Shown here: positions 39,701-50,989 of the stretch, piece after piece
Layout: each line of letters begins with the position of its first letter
How positions within the stretch are numbered: position 1 is the stretch's first letter
Translations under genes and position numbers: made by a program
Notes under the pieces: model-generated
The model's database searches: none
Told to the model about the DNA's origin: nothing
What the model saw: the letters and a program-made list of their open reading frames with translations, nothing else
NCBI RefSeq assembly: GCF_003672135.1
Contig: NC_039506.1
Location: 3,100,001-3,164,000 of the forward strand
DNA length: 64,000 bases
Direction: 5' to 3'
DNA from: Ooceraea biroi
Lineage: Eukaryota; Arthropoda; Insecta; Hymenoptera; Formicidae

Positions 39701-40654
39701 ATGTAGATATTATATAAGCATTGTTTTTATACATCTAGGAAATAGTTTTTAAGGATTGTGAGATGGAATCGGACCGTGATTCTTCGTGATGATTCTACTT
39801 TCGTCTTCGAAAGCCGATCTGATCTTTCGAAGTCTGACCACGAAGCATAACTTTGGTCCATGTTCAATGTACGGTTACGTCTTGTTACAGTTTCTCCTGA
39901 TCTATCGCAAGGCACGTGCTGGTGAGCTAGAACAAGACTCCGGATTGAGCCAACTGGCTAGACTCACCGAAGTTGACGTTGATGAAGTCGGTGTTACCGG
40001 AGCTAAACACTTCTTCGAAGCCAAGGTACATGTTTCCTCACAATCTATTTTATCTAAACTTTATAACAAACTTTTCTCAAATAGGTAAAAAAAGTAGACT
40101 TGAAATTTTCAAATTTATTATAGTACTTTCTTTAAAATATACATTACATATATGATTATGTTCATTCTTTTCAAGATATTTAGGATGCATTATATATATT
40201 TAACATAAAAACTCTCAACTGTGCGCGTTTGCTATGAAAACTGGCAGCTTTCATATTATTAATAAAATATTCCAACTACTGATATCACAGCGACACGAGG
40301 AAAAACTACTTTCCTATCAAATCTTGTCTCTGTTATCGTACAATCGCAGGCACGCAACGCGTATTTCCTAGACACGTGATCGTAAATGACACACGGGCCA
40401 GACCCAGAAAGCTACTTCAGCGTGTCGCGCGCCGAGGAAAAAAATGCACGCGCGAAAGCGTAAACCGCACCGCACAAAGTCGCATTTCGCTCCGATTAAC
40501 ACTTTTTTCCTGTCTGCAGATTGAACAGCTCAGGAAGTCTTCGAAGTTCGAGGACGAGATTCGCATGGAGCAGGAGGAACGGAAGCGAGAGGAGGAGGAA
40601 AAGGCGGCGAGGCGAGAGCAATTCCGACAGAGAGCCGCGATCTTCGGCAAATAA
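24773..40654 (+). CDS. Swip-1: Swiprosin-1 / EF-hand domain protein 2 orthologue (4 exons)
   Basis: Calcium-binding, actin-associated adaptor of the EFHD1/EFHD2 family, acting at the cytoskeleton and lamellipodia. Exons: 24773-24942, 37294-37441, 39891-40025, 40520-40654, with canonical splice sites and correct phases, giving 195 residues. ATG at 24773 has a good context (ACACCATGCC). Residues about 28-57 carry the conserved YTEFHELSRREIKQYEQTFNR lead-in (written as YTEFHEL then SRREIKQYEQ). EF-hand 1 loop is at 59-70 (DDGRDGYLDLSE, third position Gly, so perhaps weaker), and EF-hand 2 loop at 95-106 (DEDGDGRISFRE) is canonical. GELEQDSGLSQLARLTEVD and GAKHFFEAK are family signatures. The C-terminal 40 residues form a Glu/Arg-rich coiled coil ending RQRAAIFGK. 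Intron 1 is 12.35 kb and carries several mobile elements. No defect is seen. Confidence 0.96.
24943..31023 (+). other. Swip-1 intron 1, left part
   Basis: Intronic DNA with alternating GC-rich patches (26050-26420, 26770-27340, 28190-28600, 29040-29200, 29470-29760, 30190-30710) and AT-rich parts. The patches give long but motif-free frames. They may be enhancers or alternative first exons, but I see no supported exon. Confidence 0.5.
31024..31953 (+). mobile_element. 5'-truncated non-LTR retrotransposon (LINE) with target-site duplication
   Basis: The insert at about 31039-31938 is flanked by the 15-bp direct repeat ATAACAGACATCGAA (31024-31038 and 31939-31953). It ends in a (TAA)n tail at 31921-31940, as expected of target-primed reverse transcription. 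The truncated 5' end and intact duplication indicate a fairly young insertion in Swip-1 intron 1. The tail overlaps the first bases of the right-hand repeat, so the true duplication is 13-15 bp. Confidence 0.9.
31046..31924 (+). pseudogene. Reverse transcriptase C-terminal fragment of the LINE
   Basis: The frame from about 31046 contains the RT active-site motif YADD (VLTYADDTAWLGDD), then NFKYLGTIIN, which is typical of LINE RT domain 7/thumb. A frame change near 31425 continues as SRRLKLRIYRTIILPVALYG. A second near 31640 continues as SRRLRWAGHVARMG, then GRPNGKRPLGRPRRRW, and stops at 31924. So only the palm tail and C-terminal region remain, with two frameshifts. The clade is not determined. 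The RRLRW-GHVARM tail is common in insect LINE ORF2 proteins. Confidence 0.88.
31954..32775 (+). other. Swip-1 intron 1, between LINE and Transib-type element
   Basis: Intronic sequence with short motif-free frames on both strands and moderate GC at 32100-32450. No exon is supported. Confidence 0.5.
32776..33625. mobile_element. Non-autonomous Transib-type DNA transposon with RSS-like termini
   Basis: The element at 32781-33620 (840 bp) has perfect 36-bp terminal inverted repeats (32781-32816 and 33585-33620). It is flanked by a 5-bp direct repeat CGTCG (32776-32780 and 33621-33625). Each end reads CACAGTG, 23 bases, then an A-rich nonamer (ACAAAATTA on the left, ACAAAAGTC on the right). CACAGTG is the V(D)J heptamer. 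A 5-bp GC-rich CGNCG-type duplication with CAC-starting ends and a 23-RSS-like layout is the described signature of Transib, the RAG1-related superfamily. The interior is AT-rich with no transposase frame, so it must have been moved in trans. Confidence 0.85.
33626..37293 (+). other. Swip-1 intron 1, right part
   Basis: Intronic. GC-rich patches at 34970-35240 and 36040-36340, otherwise AT-rich. A CT-rich microsatellite is at about 34571-34618. No exon is recognised before 37294. Confidence 0.5.
37442..39890 (+). other. Swip-1 intron 2
   Basis: 2.45-kb intron, AT-rich apart from a CpG-rich patch at 39000-39290. No exon or element is recognised. Confidence 0.6.
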
Positions 40655-42986
40655 TTGCACGGCAAAAATCACGGAAGAGCGGCGGGAGCAACCGGCTCGA
40701 TTGCTCGTCGTTAGAATGCGAAGACGGATTGCCTTGAATTGTTTAGGTTTATTTCCGATACTCGAAGCCAGTCACGCGATATCGGCGTCGTCAACGACCG
40801 ATGCCGTAAAACATTTAAGTGCGACGACTGGAATCGCGCATTGGCGATTGTTAGGAAGGAATTCGAGACGAGGATTGAAATCACGGTACGGTTCCGATGA
40901 ATTCAACCTTCAGCGTGTTGATCTGAATGCGCGGAAAAGAAATGCCGATTGTTTCTGCCTTTACGAACGAACGAACGAACGGATCAGTTTTACGTGCTCG
41001 AATGGCATTGAGCTCAGCGAAATTGCGACGCTTTCGATCCTCGATTCGAAGACCGCGTGGAATTCTTGCTATGCCACAATTCGGACATAATGAACGTTGA
41101 ATTATTTCCACAATTCCGGGATTGTTGATAATTATATGACAAGATATAGGTATGTACAATAGAATAATGAAAACTATAGATATTTTGGATTGTCAAAAAT
41201 TTTTATTTTTATTTTCTTTATTTTATTACGTTATTGTTTGTTATGCCTGTTTATGGGCAACTTGTGACACAACGTTTATCATGTCCGAATTTAGCGTTTA
41301 TCATATTTGAAATATTGCAAAGAGTCTCTTATGTTAACGTTCGTGTAATCATATAAATGTGAATTTTATGTAGATAAGTCGTACAGATTTTAGAAGCTAT
41401 TGTTGTCCGGTAAAGATTTTTCATGTAGGCAATATTTTGAGAGTTGTCACGAAGTTCTTACTTTATGACAAAGATTTGCATATAACGCGCAAACTAAATT
41501 TTTACGTGTAAAACAGCGATTCGTAATCGCAATCACGATGTTATTGTGAAATTACAAGTAGTGCTAAACAAATGTTGAAACGTTGAAAAGCATTAATTAT
41601 ATGACATGTTGTTTGACACATAAATGTTGATGTGCAAGGATGCAAATTCCAATAATATTTAAAGATGTTAATTTCTGTTTGCCGCGAATATTAAACGGTT
41701 ATTACGTATGAAATTTTTAATTCTTTAAAAGATCCGTCATTTTTTATTTTTAATAAATATTCATAATCCATACTTTGGCAGTGTTTGAAGATAATATACA
41801 GAAACCAATGCTATGTTATTCAAGACAATGGCCTTAAATATTCTTGATGCAAAGTGTCCGATAGTGTAAAATTTGGCGGCGCAAGTTTTATTTTAATATG
41901 ACAATTTTGTAATATTTGGTTTTCTTCAAGTTTTTTAAATATTGCATTTTTTGATGATGAATAATGACATTCAAGTTACACAGGAAAAACGTGTGTATGT
42001 ATACATATCAAATTACAAGTCATTTAATTTATTCAAATTTATTAAAACACCAATCAATTTATTCTTTAATTTTGAGTTCATTTAAATTGAGATATTAGAA
42101 GACATTATTTATGTGCAAGTGTATAGAAATTTGACAACAGATTTTTATCATTACGTTAGGCCTCATTTGTGATGCTGACAAGTGTTGTGTTTTGATGCTC
42201 TTGATTGATAACAAGATAATTGTTACATCCAATCAGCACGTAAAGCGTTTTCTATTATTAAGATATACTTAATGTTATAAACTCTTATGTAAACTTTTAT
42301 ATCAAAAACATTTTGCAAATTTTGAACACGTTCACTAAAATTCTGTGACATAATGTTCATATATGATTTTTTACAAATATATGTTATTTTTTTACATTTC
42401 TGCCTGATATTTATTTAAAACACAGATATACAAAAATGGTGATAATGAAGCGTTAAAAATTTCGTTTACATTAAATAATGCTTTTTACTCTGATGCACAT
42501 TGTTCTACAATGTATGTAACTATGCTGATATTTTTACTGTTACAATGTATAATATGCTTTTATGATACATATATTTTTGGTGACATCCTGTATATAATAA
42601 TATCAGAAAGTCTCGTGCATTTCCATTGTGAGGACTGTTTAGATCTGTAAGCTATAGATTGTAAATAGGCTTATTTTGTTGCGCCAATTTCTACAAGTGA
42701 ATAAAACAACTTATAATAACGTTATGTATACATGTATTATTATTGTATTATATAAAATCGCACCGTGTACTGTTTTACCGTTGGAATAAATAAAATATAG
42801 CTCAATATAAAATACAAAGTAAAGCAAAATATTGTATTTTTATTAAATTTCTTTTTATTTTATCTAAATTACTCTACATATTCCGGATAATTATGTTTCT
42901 TTTTCACTAAAATGTTTTTAATGAATTGGAAATTCTGTAAAAATATATATATAAATAACAACAAAAATGTATAACATAACACATAC
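40655..42986 (+). other. Swip-1 3' UTR and downstream AT-rich sequence
   Basis: Moderate GC to about 41090, then AT-rich. AATAAA signals near 42704 and 42786 are the most plausible distal poly(A) sites, but the true 3' end cannot be fixed. GAAC tetranucleotide repeats occur at 40965-40980. No further gene is recognised. Confidence 0.45.
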
Positions 42987-43637
42987 TCGTCCCGTTCTTT
43001 TAGTTTTTAAATCATTTATTCGTAAATTCAAAAATAAGTTTAATCAACTATATATACCATTTTTTGATCGATGATCTTTTTCCTTTCCGGCAGATGAAAG
43101 GTGATTAGCCGTTCGAGAAAGAACTCGTCTTCGTTGCGTTTGAGTAGAGAATCGCAAGCTGAAATCCGCTCCATTAAATTCTTTTCGCTCAATTGAAGCG
43201 GCACCCAAGTATCAAGCTTGCTGACCACCCCAAGCTTACGCAAATGTCGCGAAACAGTAATGTTTACGTTTAGTGCCTGAGCGATCTCACGTTAACCGGC
43301 GATCGCTGTCAATTTATTCACATCTGTCGTGACCGGTCGCCCGGCGCGGGATGCATCTTTCACATCAAAGTCTCCCTCTTTGAATCTCCCGAACCACTTT
43401 CTGCATATCGACTCGTCCACAGCATCGGCTCCGTAGACAGCATAGATTTTTTTCAAGTTTGCGACGCGGTTTTGCCCTTTCGGTGATAAAAAAGCAGGAT
43501 ATGACGAAAATGTTCTTTATTTCCTGACATGTTTGAAATTTCACAGAAAAAGAAAGCACCAATAATTTTCCTATGCGTGAAGTTGGCAACGGGTCGAAAA
43601 AGGAAGGTTACGACACCAAGCGGAGGGAACGGGACGA
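42987..43637 (-). mobile_element. Decayed second mariner, internally deleted
   Basis: TCGTCCCGTTC at 42987-42997 is exactly complementary to GAACGGGACGA at 43627-43637 in the correct orientation. These may be the cores of terminal repeats. The interval between holds the N-terminal half of a mariner transposase. At about 650 bp it is half the normal length, so the catalytic half is deleted. The end assignment is tentative. Confidence 0.5.
43040..43530 (-). pseudogene. mariner transposase N-terminal fragment, broken
   Basis: From ATG at 43530 the minus strand reads NKEHFRHILLFYHRKGKTASQ, then after a stop and frame change YAVYGADAVDE, then KWFGRFKEGDFDVKDASRAG, another stop near 43294, and finally WVPLQLSEKNLMERISACDS and KRNEDEFFLERLIT. 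It becomes unrecognisable near the first catalytic Asp (a degenerate DQKMVY). Differences throughout from the copy at 21.2 kb show that it belongs to another lineage and is older. Confidence 0.85.
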
Positions 43638-44310
43638 AAAAAGTTACCTGACATGATTTATTGACGTTATCAAAAAACGAGATTGTATGATTGGTGCGTT
43701 CAGAAATTACAACGATGTCAACATTCGCTAACTTGTGCTAGCTTCTAGTCGCTCGTGATTGGTGCATGCTCTTGGCTCCTCAGGCTCCAATCAGACTCGA
43801 GTTTTGAAAGCCAGCAACAACAAATCTGATTTGATACCGGAGTCTATCACAGACATCACAGTTCGTTGTATCGTTGGATCATTAATGGACGTGTATAAGT
43901 AGAGAATTTGACCGCTTGCAGAGAAAAATAAAAGGTATTACAAATCGTTAAAACGTACACGATAATTTTGGATCAATTTTCATCATTTAATTTCTCTTTC
44001 TCTCAATGAACATACATGCATGATGCTAATAATACTGCATTGCATTTTTCCTCTTGCCCAATGTTATTTCGAGCTTTACAAATATATTTTCGGCGATCAT
44101 ACTCTTCATGTATATCCTTTGTTTAATGTTTCAGAGTCCCTTTCTTCTCGTGCGTATTCCTTATCACACGGTGTGTAGCGTAACATTATAAGTCAGTTTA
44201 CTTAGGCTCGTCTTATCTGCGAGATAAGGTATCATTGGTATTTAAACGGTCCAAATAAATTGCGGTACCTTTCCTGTCAGGAGCACCAGAGGCAGTGCGA
44301 GAGAATCAGA
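43638..44310. other. Intergenic / promoter of APEH
   Basis: 673-bp spacer before the APEH start codon. The region 44130-44310 is the likely promoter and 5' UTR. There is no clear TATA box. Confidence 0.45.
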
Positions 44311-47300
44311 ATGGCATCAACGCATGTAAGCAACCATTTATGTAACATCTTACAACAGTTATTTCACAAACGGTTTGTAGAAATAATGTATGAAATATGA
44401 TTATAAATATATAGGCAATTTCTGCTTCGCGAATGAAGGAGCTTGTAAATCTGTACAAGACCGCAGCTGGGTACCCGTTCTTGAAAAGTATGAGAGTCGT
44501 GGGTACCGAAGCTGATCGGGTTTTCATCCAAGGATGGTGGTCTCAGCGAAACTTGGAAATGAAGACTGAGCGACGCTTCTTAACAAATTATTACTTAAAT
44601 TCCGATTTAACTCTAGTCTCCACCGAATTTCCAGTTGACTGTACTACAGAGTATGTGATTTGAGTAGCTATCGTGTTACTAATAAAGATACAAATATTAC
44701 TTATATTTAAACAAATCGTTTTAAATAGACTCATGTCATCCCTGACACATGACAAGAGGCGTCAAGCGGTGTTGCGACAAGTTAAGGAAGACACTTCCAC
44801 GAAACAGTTTATAGAAATCTGGGAGCAAAGCCGCATCGTGAAAAATTATGATCTGGCCGCCTTAAATGTCCACGGCGATGTCTACACAGATGGTTAAACA
44901 AAGAATCTCTTAGAATCTCTGATCTGATTTGTCAACGTGTCGTGTTAACCGTGCGCTCTTTGCAGTTGAATTCCGTTCGTTTGAGTGGTCACCGGACAAT
45001 ACAAAGCTTCTCTATATAGCAGAGAAGAAGCAGCCCAAGTCCGAGCCATTTTACAAGCAGAAGTCGTTGGATGAGAAAAACAGCAAGCAGGACGACGAAG
45101 CGTCAGTGGTAAGAATTTATCTTATCTTCCTTTTCATAACATTTTTAAATAATGTATATCTGTTTTTATTATTCTTATTGTTTCTCGTTCATTGTTGTTA
45201 TTACAGGGTAATGAATACATCTATAAGCCACATTGGGGAGAGCAATACGTAGGTAAACACCGACCTGTTGTCGCGATTCTGGACACGACGACAGACAGCA
45301 TTACAATCTTGTCTGGAATACCGGATGAGCTCTCTCCCGGTCAAGTACTCTGGACGAAGGGCCAGGATGTAATTGGCGTCGCTTGGAGACACGAGCCACG
45401 TCATTTGGGTCTCGTTGCGTGCACCAATAGACATTCCTGGATATTCTTGTGGAAGAATGGAGAATATCGTAAGGAATATCCGACATTTAAGTGTAATTGG
45501 TGATAAACGGAAAAATGAAAAAAACAAGAAAATTAATCAATCTTTTATTACGCAGGAAAGTTATCTCCTGATGGGCATGCTGTACACAGTCCCAGACTCA
45601 GTCCCGATGGAAGTTATCTCGTCTGGTTGCAGCGAGAGGCTGGTGTAGTGCCGCATCACAATGCACATGCACTTGTAATGCGAGATTTAAGACTGGCGGA
45701 AGATCACGTAATGTCAAATATTAATATAAATTAAGAATTAGATCAATTAAGCGAGACCGTTACCAGTAACAAATTGCCTCGTTTTACGTGCAGATACATG
45801 AAATCGTGGAAGTAGTACGAACGAGCAAAGAAATTAACAATGGCAGACAGTTTTATGGCATATACGGTCGCCTGCCTAATCGTTGCTGGACCGAAGATTC
45901 TCAGTACTTAATTTTCAGCACACCGCAAAAGATGAACATAGTCTCGTATATCGTGAATCTAAGTAAGAAACCAAAATATCATCGGAAGTAAAAGAACCGT
46001 GGCATCGATCGATCTTCATGTTGCTTGCGAATTATATAATAAATTTTACTCGCAGAAACAAAAGCTATTACTGAAATAAATAACGATAGAACCAGCCTTA
46101 TGGTAGGAGACGTGAAAGACAATATAATTTTGTTCCTGCACACGTCTGTGAACCGTCCAACCGGACTAATAGTGGGTCGTTTCGGGAGTAAAGCAGTGGA
46201 AGATGGCAATGTCTACCTGACTTCACTTACTCCACTAGAATTCCAAGTTTTCAAAGATATAAAATTGGAACCCAGTGACTACAGCTACGACAACGATGAG
46301 GAGATAAGTAAGGATCGTGGTACTAGGCGCGCAATCCTTCCTTCTGTTATTCAAGTTACTCATTATCATCTTTTTCATTTCCAGATCAATTCAACTATAT
46401 TTACGTGGGTCCAGATAGCGGCGAGGACAAATCGGTACCTATGATACTCATACCGCACGGGGGTCCTCACAGCAACTTCGCAAATACATTCTCGCTGGAT
46501 TCCATGTTCTTCGCTCTGGCAGGTAATAAACAATTAATTAAATTTATATTTATTAAATTATATTTATTAATTTATTAAATTTCAGGTTTCGCGATAGTGT
46601 TGGTGAATTATCGCGGTTCAACAGGCATGGGCAGCGCGACCGTGGAATACCTTCAGGGAAGAGTCGGAGACGTAGATGTGAGGGATTGCATAACGGCTAC
46701 GCAGGAAGCGCTCAAGAAGTATCCGTGGCTCGACCCCGACCGGGTTGGCCTTTGCGGTGGCTCTCACGGCGGATTCCTGGTGGCGCATCTCAGCGCACAA
46801 GCTCCAGTAAGCGATCTACCGATCATAGCGCTAGTACCTTATTTGTACAATTAATTAATTATTACGTTAAAATATTAGAAGTCTAATGTTTACTTTCGTT
46901 TTAGGACATGTTCAAAGCGGTAGTCGCAAGAAATCCGGTAATTGACATCTCCATCATGGTTGGCACGTCGGACATCCCAGATTGGTATTGATATTTAATA
47001 ACTAATCACGCTATTATTTACGTCTCGATTATTCACTATCCGATATTTGTATTTCAGTCGCAATGCTCTGACTAAGGAAGAGATAATAACGTATCTTCGT
47101 AAGGTGTAAGCTTAAATCGTCATTTCAAATGTTTCCGATAATCGCGATTAATCTAGACTTGACTGAAATACAGTTTTTCTTTTCTCTCTTTATTTTTAGA
47201 TTTATTTATGCGTAAATTATGCGTACGATAGTGCAGGCGAAGCTATTTACGCACGGTTCTACTTTTCGTTGCAGGTGCGCCGTGGAGGCGGGTTGCCCGT

Positions 47301-47691
47301 ACGACATCATTGCCGGCCCTCAGCCTGATAATATGGACATATACGTAAAAATGAAGAAATGCTCGCCGATCGTGCACGTCGACAGAGTCAAGGCACCAAC
47401 CTTGATCTGCCTTGGAACGAAAGATCTGCGAGTACCGCCTAGTCAAGGAGCGATGTGGTACCATCGACTGAAAGCCAACAGTGTGAAGACAAAGTAAGTC
47501 CGTAATTTTTTTTTATCAATCCTCCACAACAAGTTTCGTAATCGACAAATTCGACATGTTGCAGAATGCTCGTTTACGAGGATAATCATCAATTGGGAAG
47601 TGGACCAGTCGAGATCGATAATCTCATCAACGACTGCCTGTGGTTGCTCGAGCACACGTCCACGCGCAAAGCATCCGGAGAAAAGGAGTAA
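44311..47691 (+). CDS. APEH: Acylamino-acid-releasing enzyme (acylaminoacyl-peptidase), 13 exons
   Basis: Cytosolic prolyl-oligopeptidase-family serine peptidase that removes N-acylated residues from blocked peptides. Exons: 44311-44325, 44415-44650, 44729-44892, 44966-45108, 45207-45468, 45556-45707, 45794-45962, 46056-46307, 46385-46522, 46586-46806, 46905-46984, 47275-47493, 47565-47691. All phases agree, giving 725 residues (about 732 in human). The N-terminal beta-propeller carries FEWSPDNTKLLYIAEKK, LSPGQVLWTKGQ and PRLSPDGSYLVWLQRE. The alpha/beta hydrolase part has IPHGGPHS, VNYRGSTGMG and the nucleophile elbow GGSHGG (Ser about 570). It also has NPVID, TDIPDW-type SDIPDW, Asp about 661 in GTKDLRVPPSQ and His about 692 in EDNHQLG. 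The triad is complete. The start rests on a 5-codon first exon (MASTH), which is plausible but not certain. A candidate cassette exon lies in intron 11. Confidence 0.95.
47058..47105 (+). other. Candidate 48-nt cassette microexon of APEH
   Basis: Flanked by TATTTCAG and GTAAGC, 48 nt long and open in the frame set by the neighbouring exons. It would insert a 16-residue segment (RNALTKEEIITYLRK core) and change the W of IPDW to C, between the nucleophile and Asp regions. Human APEH lacks such a segment. Use in transcripts is unproven. Confidence 0.35.
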
Positions 47692-48870
47692 ACGTAATCA
47701 ATCCAAGTTCAACAGCTGATATCGTATATATAGGTATATATACGTGTATGTATATATACATATATGTGTAATATACACACATACATGAATATATACATAC
47801 GTATATATATATAGATCTTTTTATTATCACAAATGGATATTTACATATTGTTAATACATACATTTTATAAAAGAGACTCGTGTAACATTCAATCTCCAAA
47901 ATATACTCACACACGTCTATAGGATTTGTATATTGTTATAAAATTTGTTACAGTTCATGTATATACGTATAAAAAAGTTGTTATAAATACGTATCGCGCG
48001 CGCATGTATTTAAATACGACGGTTCATCGGGGGGGGTACGCCTACGCGTAACTACGTAGTAAATTCACATGACACTCGCCTTGCGAATGTACATGAACAC
48101 AATAAATCGTACCGGACACCTTCCTTCTCGAGATATATATATGTATATAATCTCATCCGATCAGCGTATCGTTATTACAAATGTGACAGCGTAGGATAAC
48201 TTAAGAGAAGCTAATAATAGGATGCGAATCTCCTTTACGTGTGCAACAAATACTGCACTGTTATCTGCAACAACGTAAAGGCCGCAGCTGTTTCGAAGGC
48301 CACTGAAGGCGTCTTCGAGGCGCTTTTGTTCTTTCGTTGTCTACGTCGGTGCGAAAAACAAAAGAAAAAAATTTGTCGCGCAGTGCAAATTAATTACTCT
48401 TACAACGTTTATTAGAAAATAATACAAAACGTCGAAATTCAAACTTAAAGCTACACGGAAGAAAGAAAAAGAGAAAGGAGAAACTTAACGGAGTTAACAA
48501 TATATGCTGCATTTCATGTCGTCTCACTATAATAGTAATATACAAAAAAACAATTGAGAAACGTGTTACATCTCACGATGATGCGACGTAACTAGATGCG
48601 AATAAATGGAGGGGAAGCAGCACCTCGCCTCGCGAGGGATCGCGTCGGCCGATTGGCCGAGATTACGCAGCATTTATCGTTCTATCAAGGCCTTGTTAAC
48701 AACAAGATCCTGCTCGTGTTTTACGCGGAGCAGGCGAATTGTGGGAAGAGGGTGGTCTTGGTTACGCCACCGAGTGCGCACAGGCGTCTAATTAAAACAT
48801 TAGATGGCATGCTCCGATGCGCCCGATCCTAATCGAATTTAATAATAATAATAATCGTTCCACCACCGAC
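47692..48870. other. 3' regions of APEH and the CUB/LDLa gene; AT microsatellite
   Basis: 47725-47815 is a (TA/TG)n-rich simple repeat. AATAAA at 48101-48106 is a candidate APEH poly(A) site. AATAAT repeats lie at 48840-48856. Frames at 48596-48832 have no motif. The two genes are convergent here. Confidence 0.5.
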
Positions 48871-50531
48871 TTACGATCTGGCAGGATTACTCTGTTCGGG
48901 GAACAACGAGTCGTAACTGGGGGGCAGGTCTTTGTCCGCCACGGGGGAGGACACCGCAACCTCCAGCATGGGGGCCGTGGGCACCGCGCGATTCGATCCC
49001 GCGCCGCCGTCCGCGTCCTGCGGCAGCGAGCCCGGCCGCGAGCACACGTTCGGACCGGCGCAGTCCGACGACCAGCACAGCTTGTGCGACTTTTTGCAGA
49101 TCCACAGGCACATGACGAAGATGATGAAGCACAGGATCATGGTGGTGACCGCGCCCACGGTGACTTTCGTAGCCGTGTCGTCCTTGGGGAACCGATCGCT
49201 GATCGTGTACATGCAGTCCTCCTCGTCCGAGCATATGCCGAACGGACAGTTGTGAATCTTGTCGCAGAAGTAGTCCAGGTGGATGCAGGTGTTGCGCCCG
49301 ACCGATGCGTATTTCGTGATGTCCACCTTGTTGCAATCTGCGAATTATTGATGAGGATTTAACCAGGCTTTGGCCTCGAGTATCTTCGATATAAACACGT
49401 GTCAGGAATGAAATATACCTTTATACGGAGTGTAGATTATGCTAAGATCCAGAGTCTGACCATCTAGCACTTTCTCCTTGGAGATGAATATCTCGGTTTT
49501 CAGGTTCACCCCCTGCTTCGAACTGACATCGTACTCCGCAAACATATCGTAAACAGTATGATTATAATTCGAAAACAATGGGATCGCGTTCGCAGCCACA
49601 CTTGGTAAATTATTCTGGGGAAGATATTTCGCCTGGCTGCGATCTATCTCCCCGCAGATCTTGCTCGTGTAGTGACCATCGCTTCTCTGGAACTGATAAA
49701 ACATTTGTTACACCTATTATTATAAATGTCATAGTTATAATTGAAGTATGTATAGTAATCTTGAATGTTATTTATTCTACAACAATCTGTTGTGCAAATT
49801 TTCTTAAATTTGGAGAGCAGAATCATGTAACGTGCACAACGTTAATTTTATGCAGATTGAGTTCAATCACTGTCAAACTTCAACTTTTTTAGTAAATAGA
49901 CTTTTCAATCTAAGAAATACAAACTTTTACTTTGTACGATGTACAGTGAAAATTAAAGCAATATTATTATCAAACTTATATCATTGTTTATTAAGTTGGA
50001 CTTGATAGGTATAAAAATCCAGGGCTCGCTGGAGGTTCGGAACTTTGCTCCGAGAGCAGGAAAGATTCACCTGGCGTCACTCACCCGCACGTAATCCAGG
50101 CACTGCGTGCCGTTACGACGAAAGAACATCTTGTGGACGACCACGAAGAGGCCCTCGCCATTGCTCGTCTTGATGTTGTACTGGCATTTACGGTCCATGT
50201 TGACGTTCCACCACCGATCGAACATGTGGTGCGACGTGACGATCGCCGCGGTGCCATTACGCAAATGATGCGTATACTGCTTATTCATGATATGACAAAT
50301 CTTCTCGTCCTCGAGAAGATCTGCAAGAAGAAAAAGAGCACACGGTGAGAGGTTAGGAGCGCACGAGGGCCTCCGTCAAACACAATCTACAGCGGATCTT
50401 CGCCCGACCCGAGATTATTGCGGGTACTTACACTCGGTGTAACCGGCGTAGCGCGTGCACGAGCACAGGTGCGCAATCGCGATCAGCAGGCACCAGGCTA
50501 TCACGCTCGGAAAGCGTGGTTCACGGGCCAT
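48871..50531 (-). CDS. Secreted-entry CUB / LDLa single-pass membrane protein (4 exons)
   Basis: Exons: 50531-50432, 50320-50085, 49692-49419, 49337-48871, GT/AG with agreeing phases, 358 residues. A signal peptide (VIAWCLLIAIAHLCSC) ends near residue 26. Residues about 35-200 look like one divergent CUB domain: CQYNIKTSNGEGLFVVVHKM, QCLDYVRFQRSDG, ICGEIDRS, and potential N-glycosylation at NGT and NHT. Residues 205-245 form an LDL-receptor class A-like module (NTCIHLDYFCDKIHNC, CSDEEDC, the acidic Ca-binding end). A transmembrane helix lies at about 262-284, then a Cys-containing cytosolic tail with a PPSY motif at 342-345. The domain order resembles insect Culd (CUB and LDLa domain protein, reported in rhodopsin/TRPL endocytic traffic), but I cannot confirm orthology, so I give no symbol. 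Head to head with CFAP65. Confidence 0.85.
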
Positions 50532-50989
50532 TTTCGGGTGTTTCCGACCGCGCGGCCCTCGCGGTTGTCACGGAGCCATATAGGACGCGAGCCACGGACA
50601 CGGCCGACAGCCGTCGGTCGCGATGACGAAACGCCGAGAGTGCGCGATCTCGCGCGAGATTATTTTCGTGGAATCGCGCTCGTGCGGGATGGCCCCGTGG
50701 ATCGACTCCGCGACGTCGTCGTTGCCGCGAGATACGTCACCCCCCCGAGGGCGATTCTCGGAGAGAAGCAGACGTCACTCGGCGATGACGTCACTCACGC
50801 GGCGACATCGAGATGGCGAAACATCGATCACGCCGATCGATACCTCGCTCGCGCTTCCCGCGGCAACTTCATGCGCTCTCGCGACGCGTTATTGTGCGAT
50901 GCTGAGTACTTGAAGCAACTTGAAGAGAGAAGAACGCATTTAGAGCAGGCTACGTTGGATAACTGGATAAAAGGGGGATTGAAAAAAAT
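50532..50989. promoter_or_regulatory. Bidirectional CpG-rich promoter region
   Basis: Only 458 bp separate the start codons of the minus-strand CUB/LDLa gene and plus-strand CFAP65. The interval is GC- and CpG-rich with no TATA box at a sensible distance. A shared or overlapping promoter is inferred from geometry. Confidence 0.5.

Noticed and set aside
48817..49362. 181-residue + frame rich in His and Arg
   Set aside because: Antisense of the last exon of the CUB/LDLa gene, whose minus frame has LDLa and transmembrane features and clean splicing.
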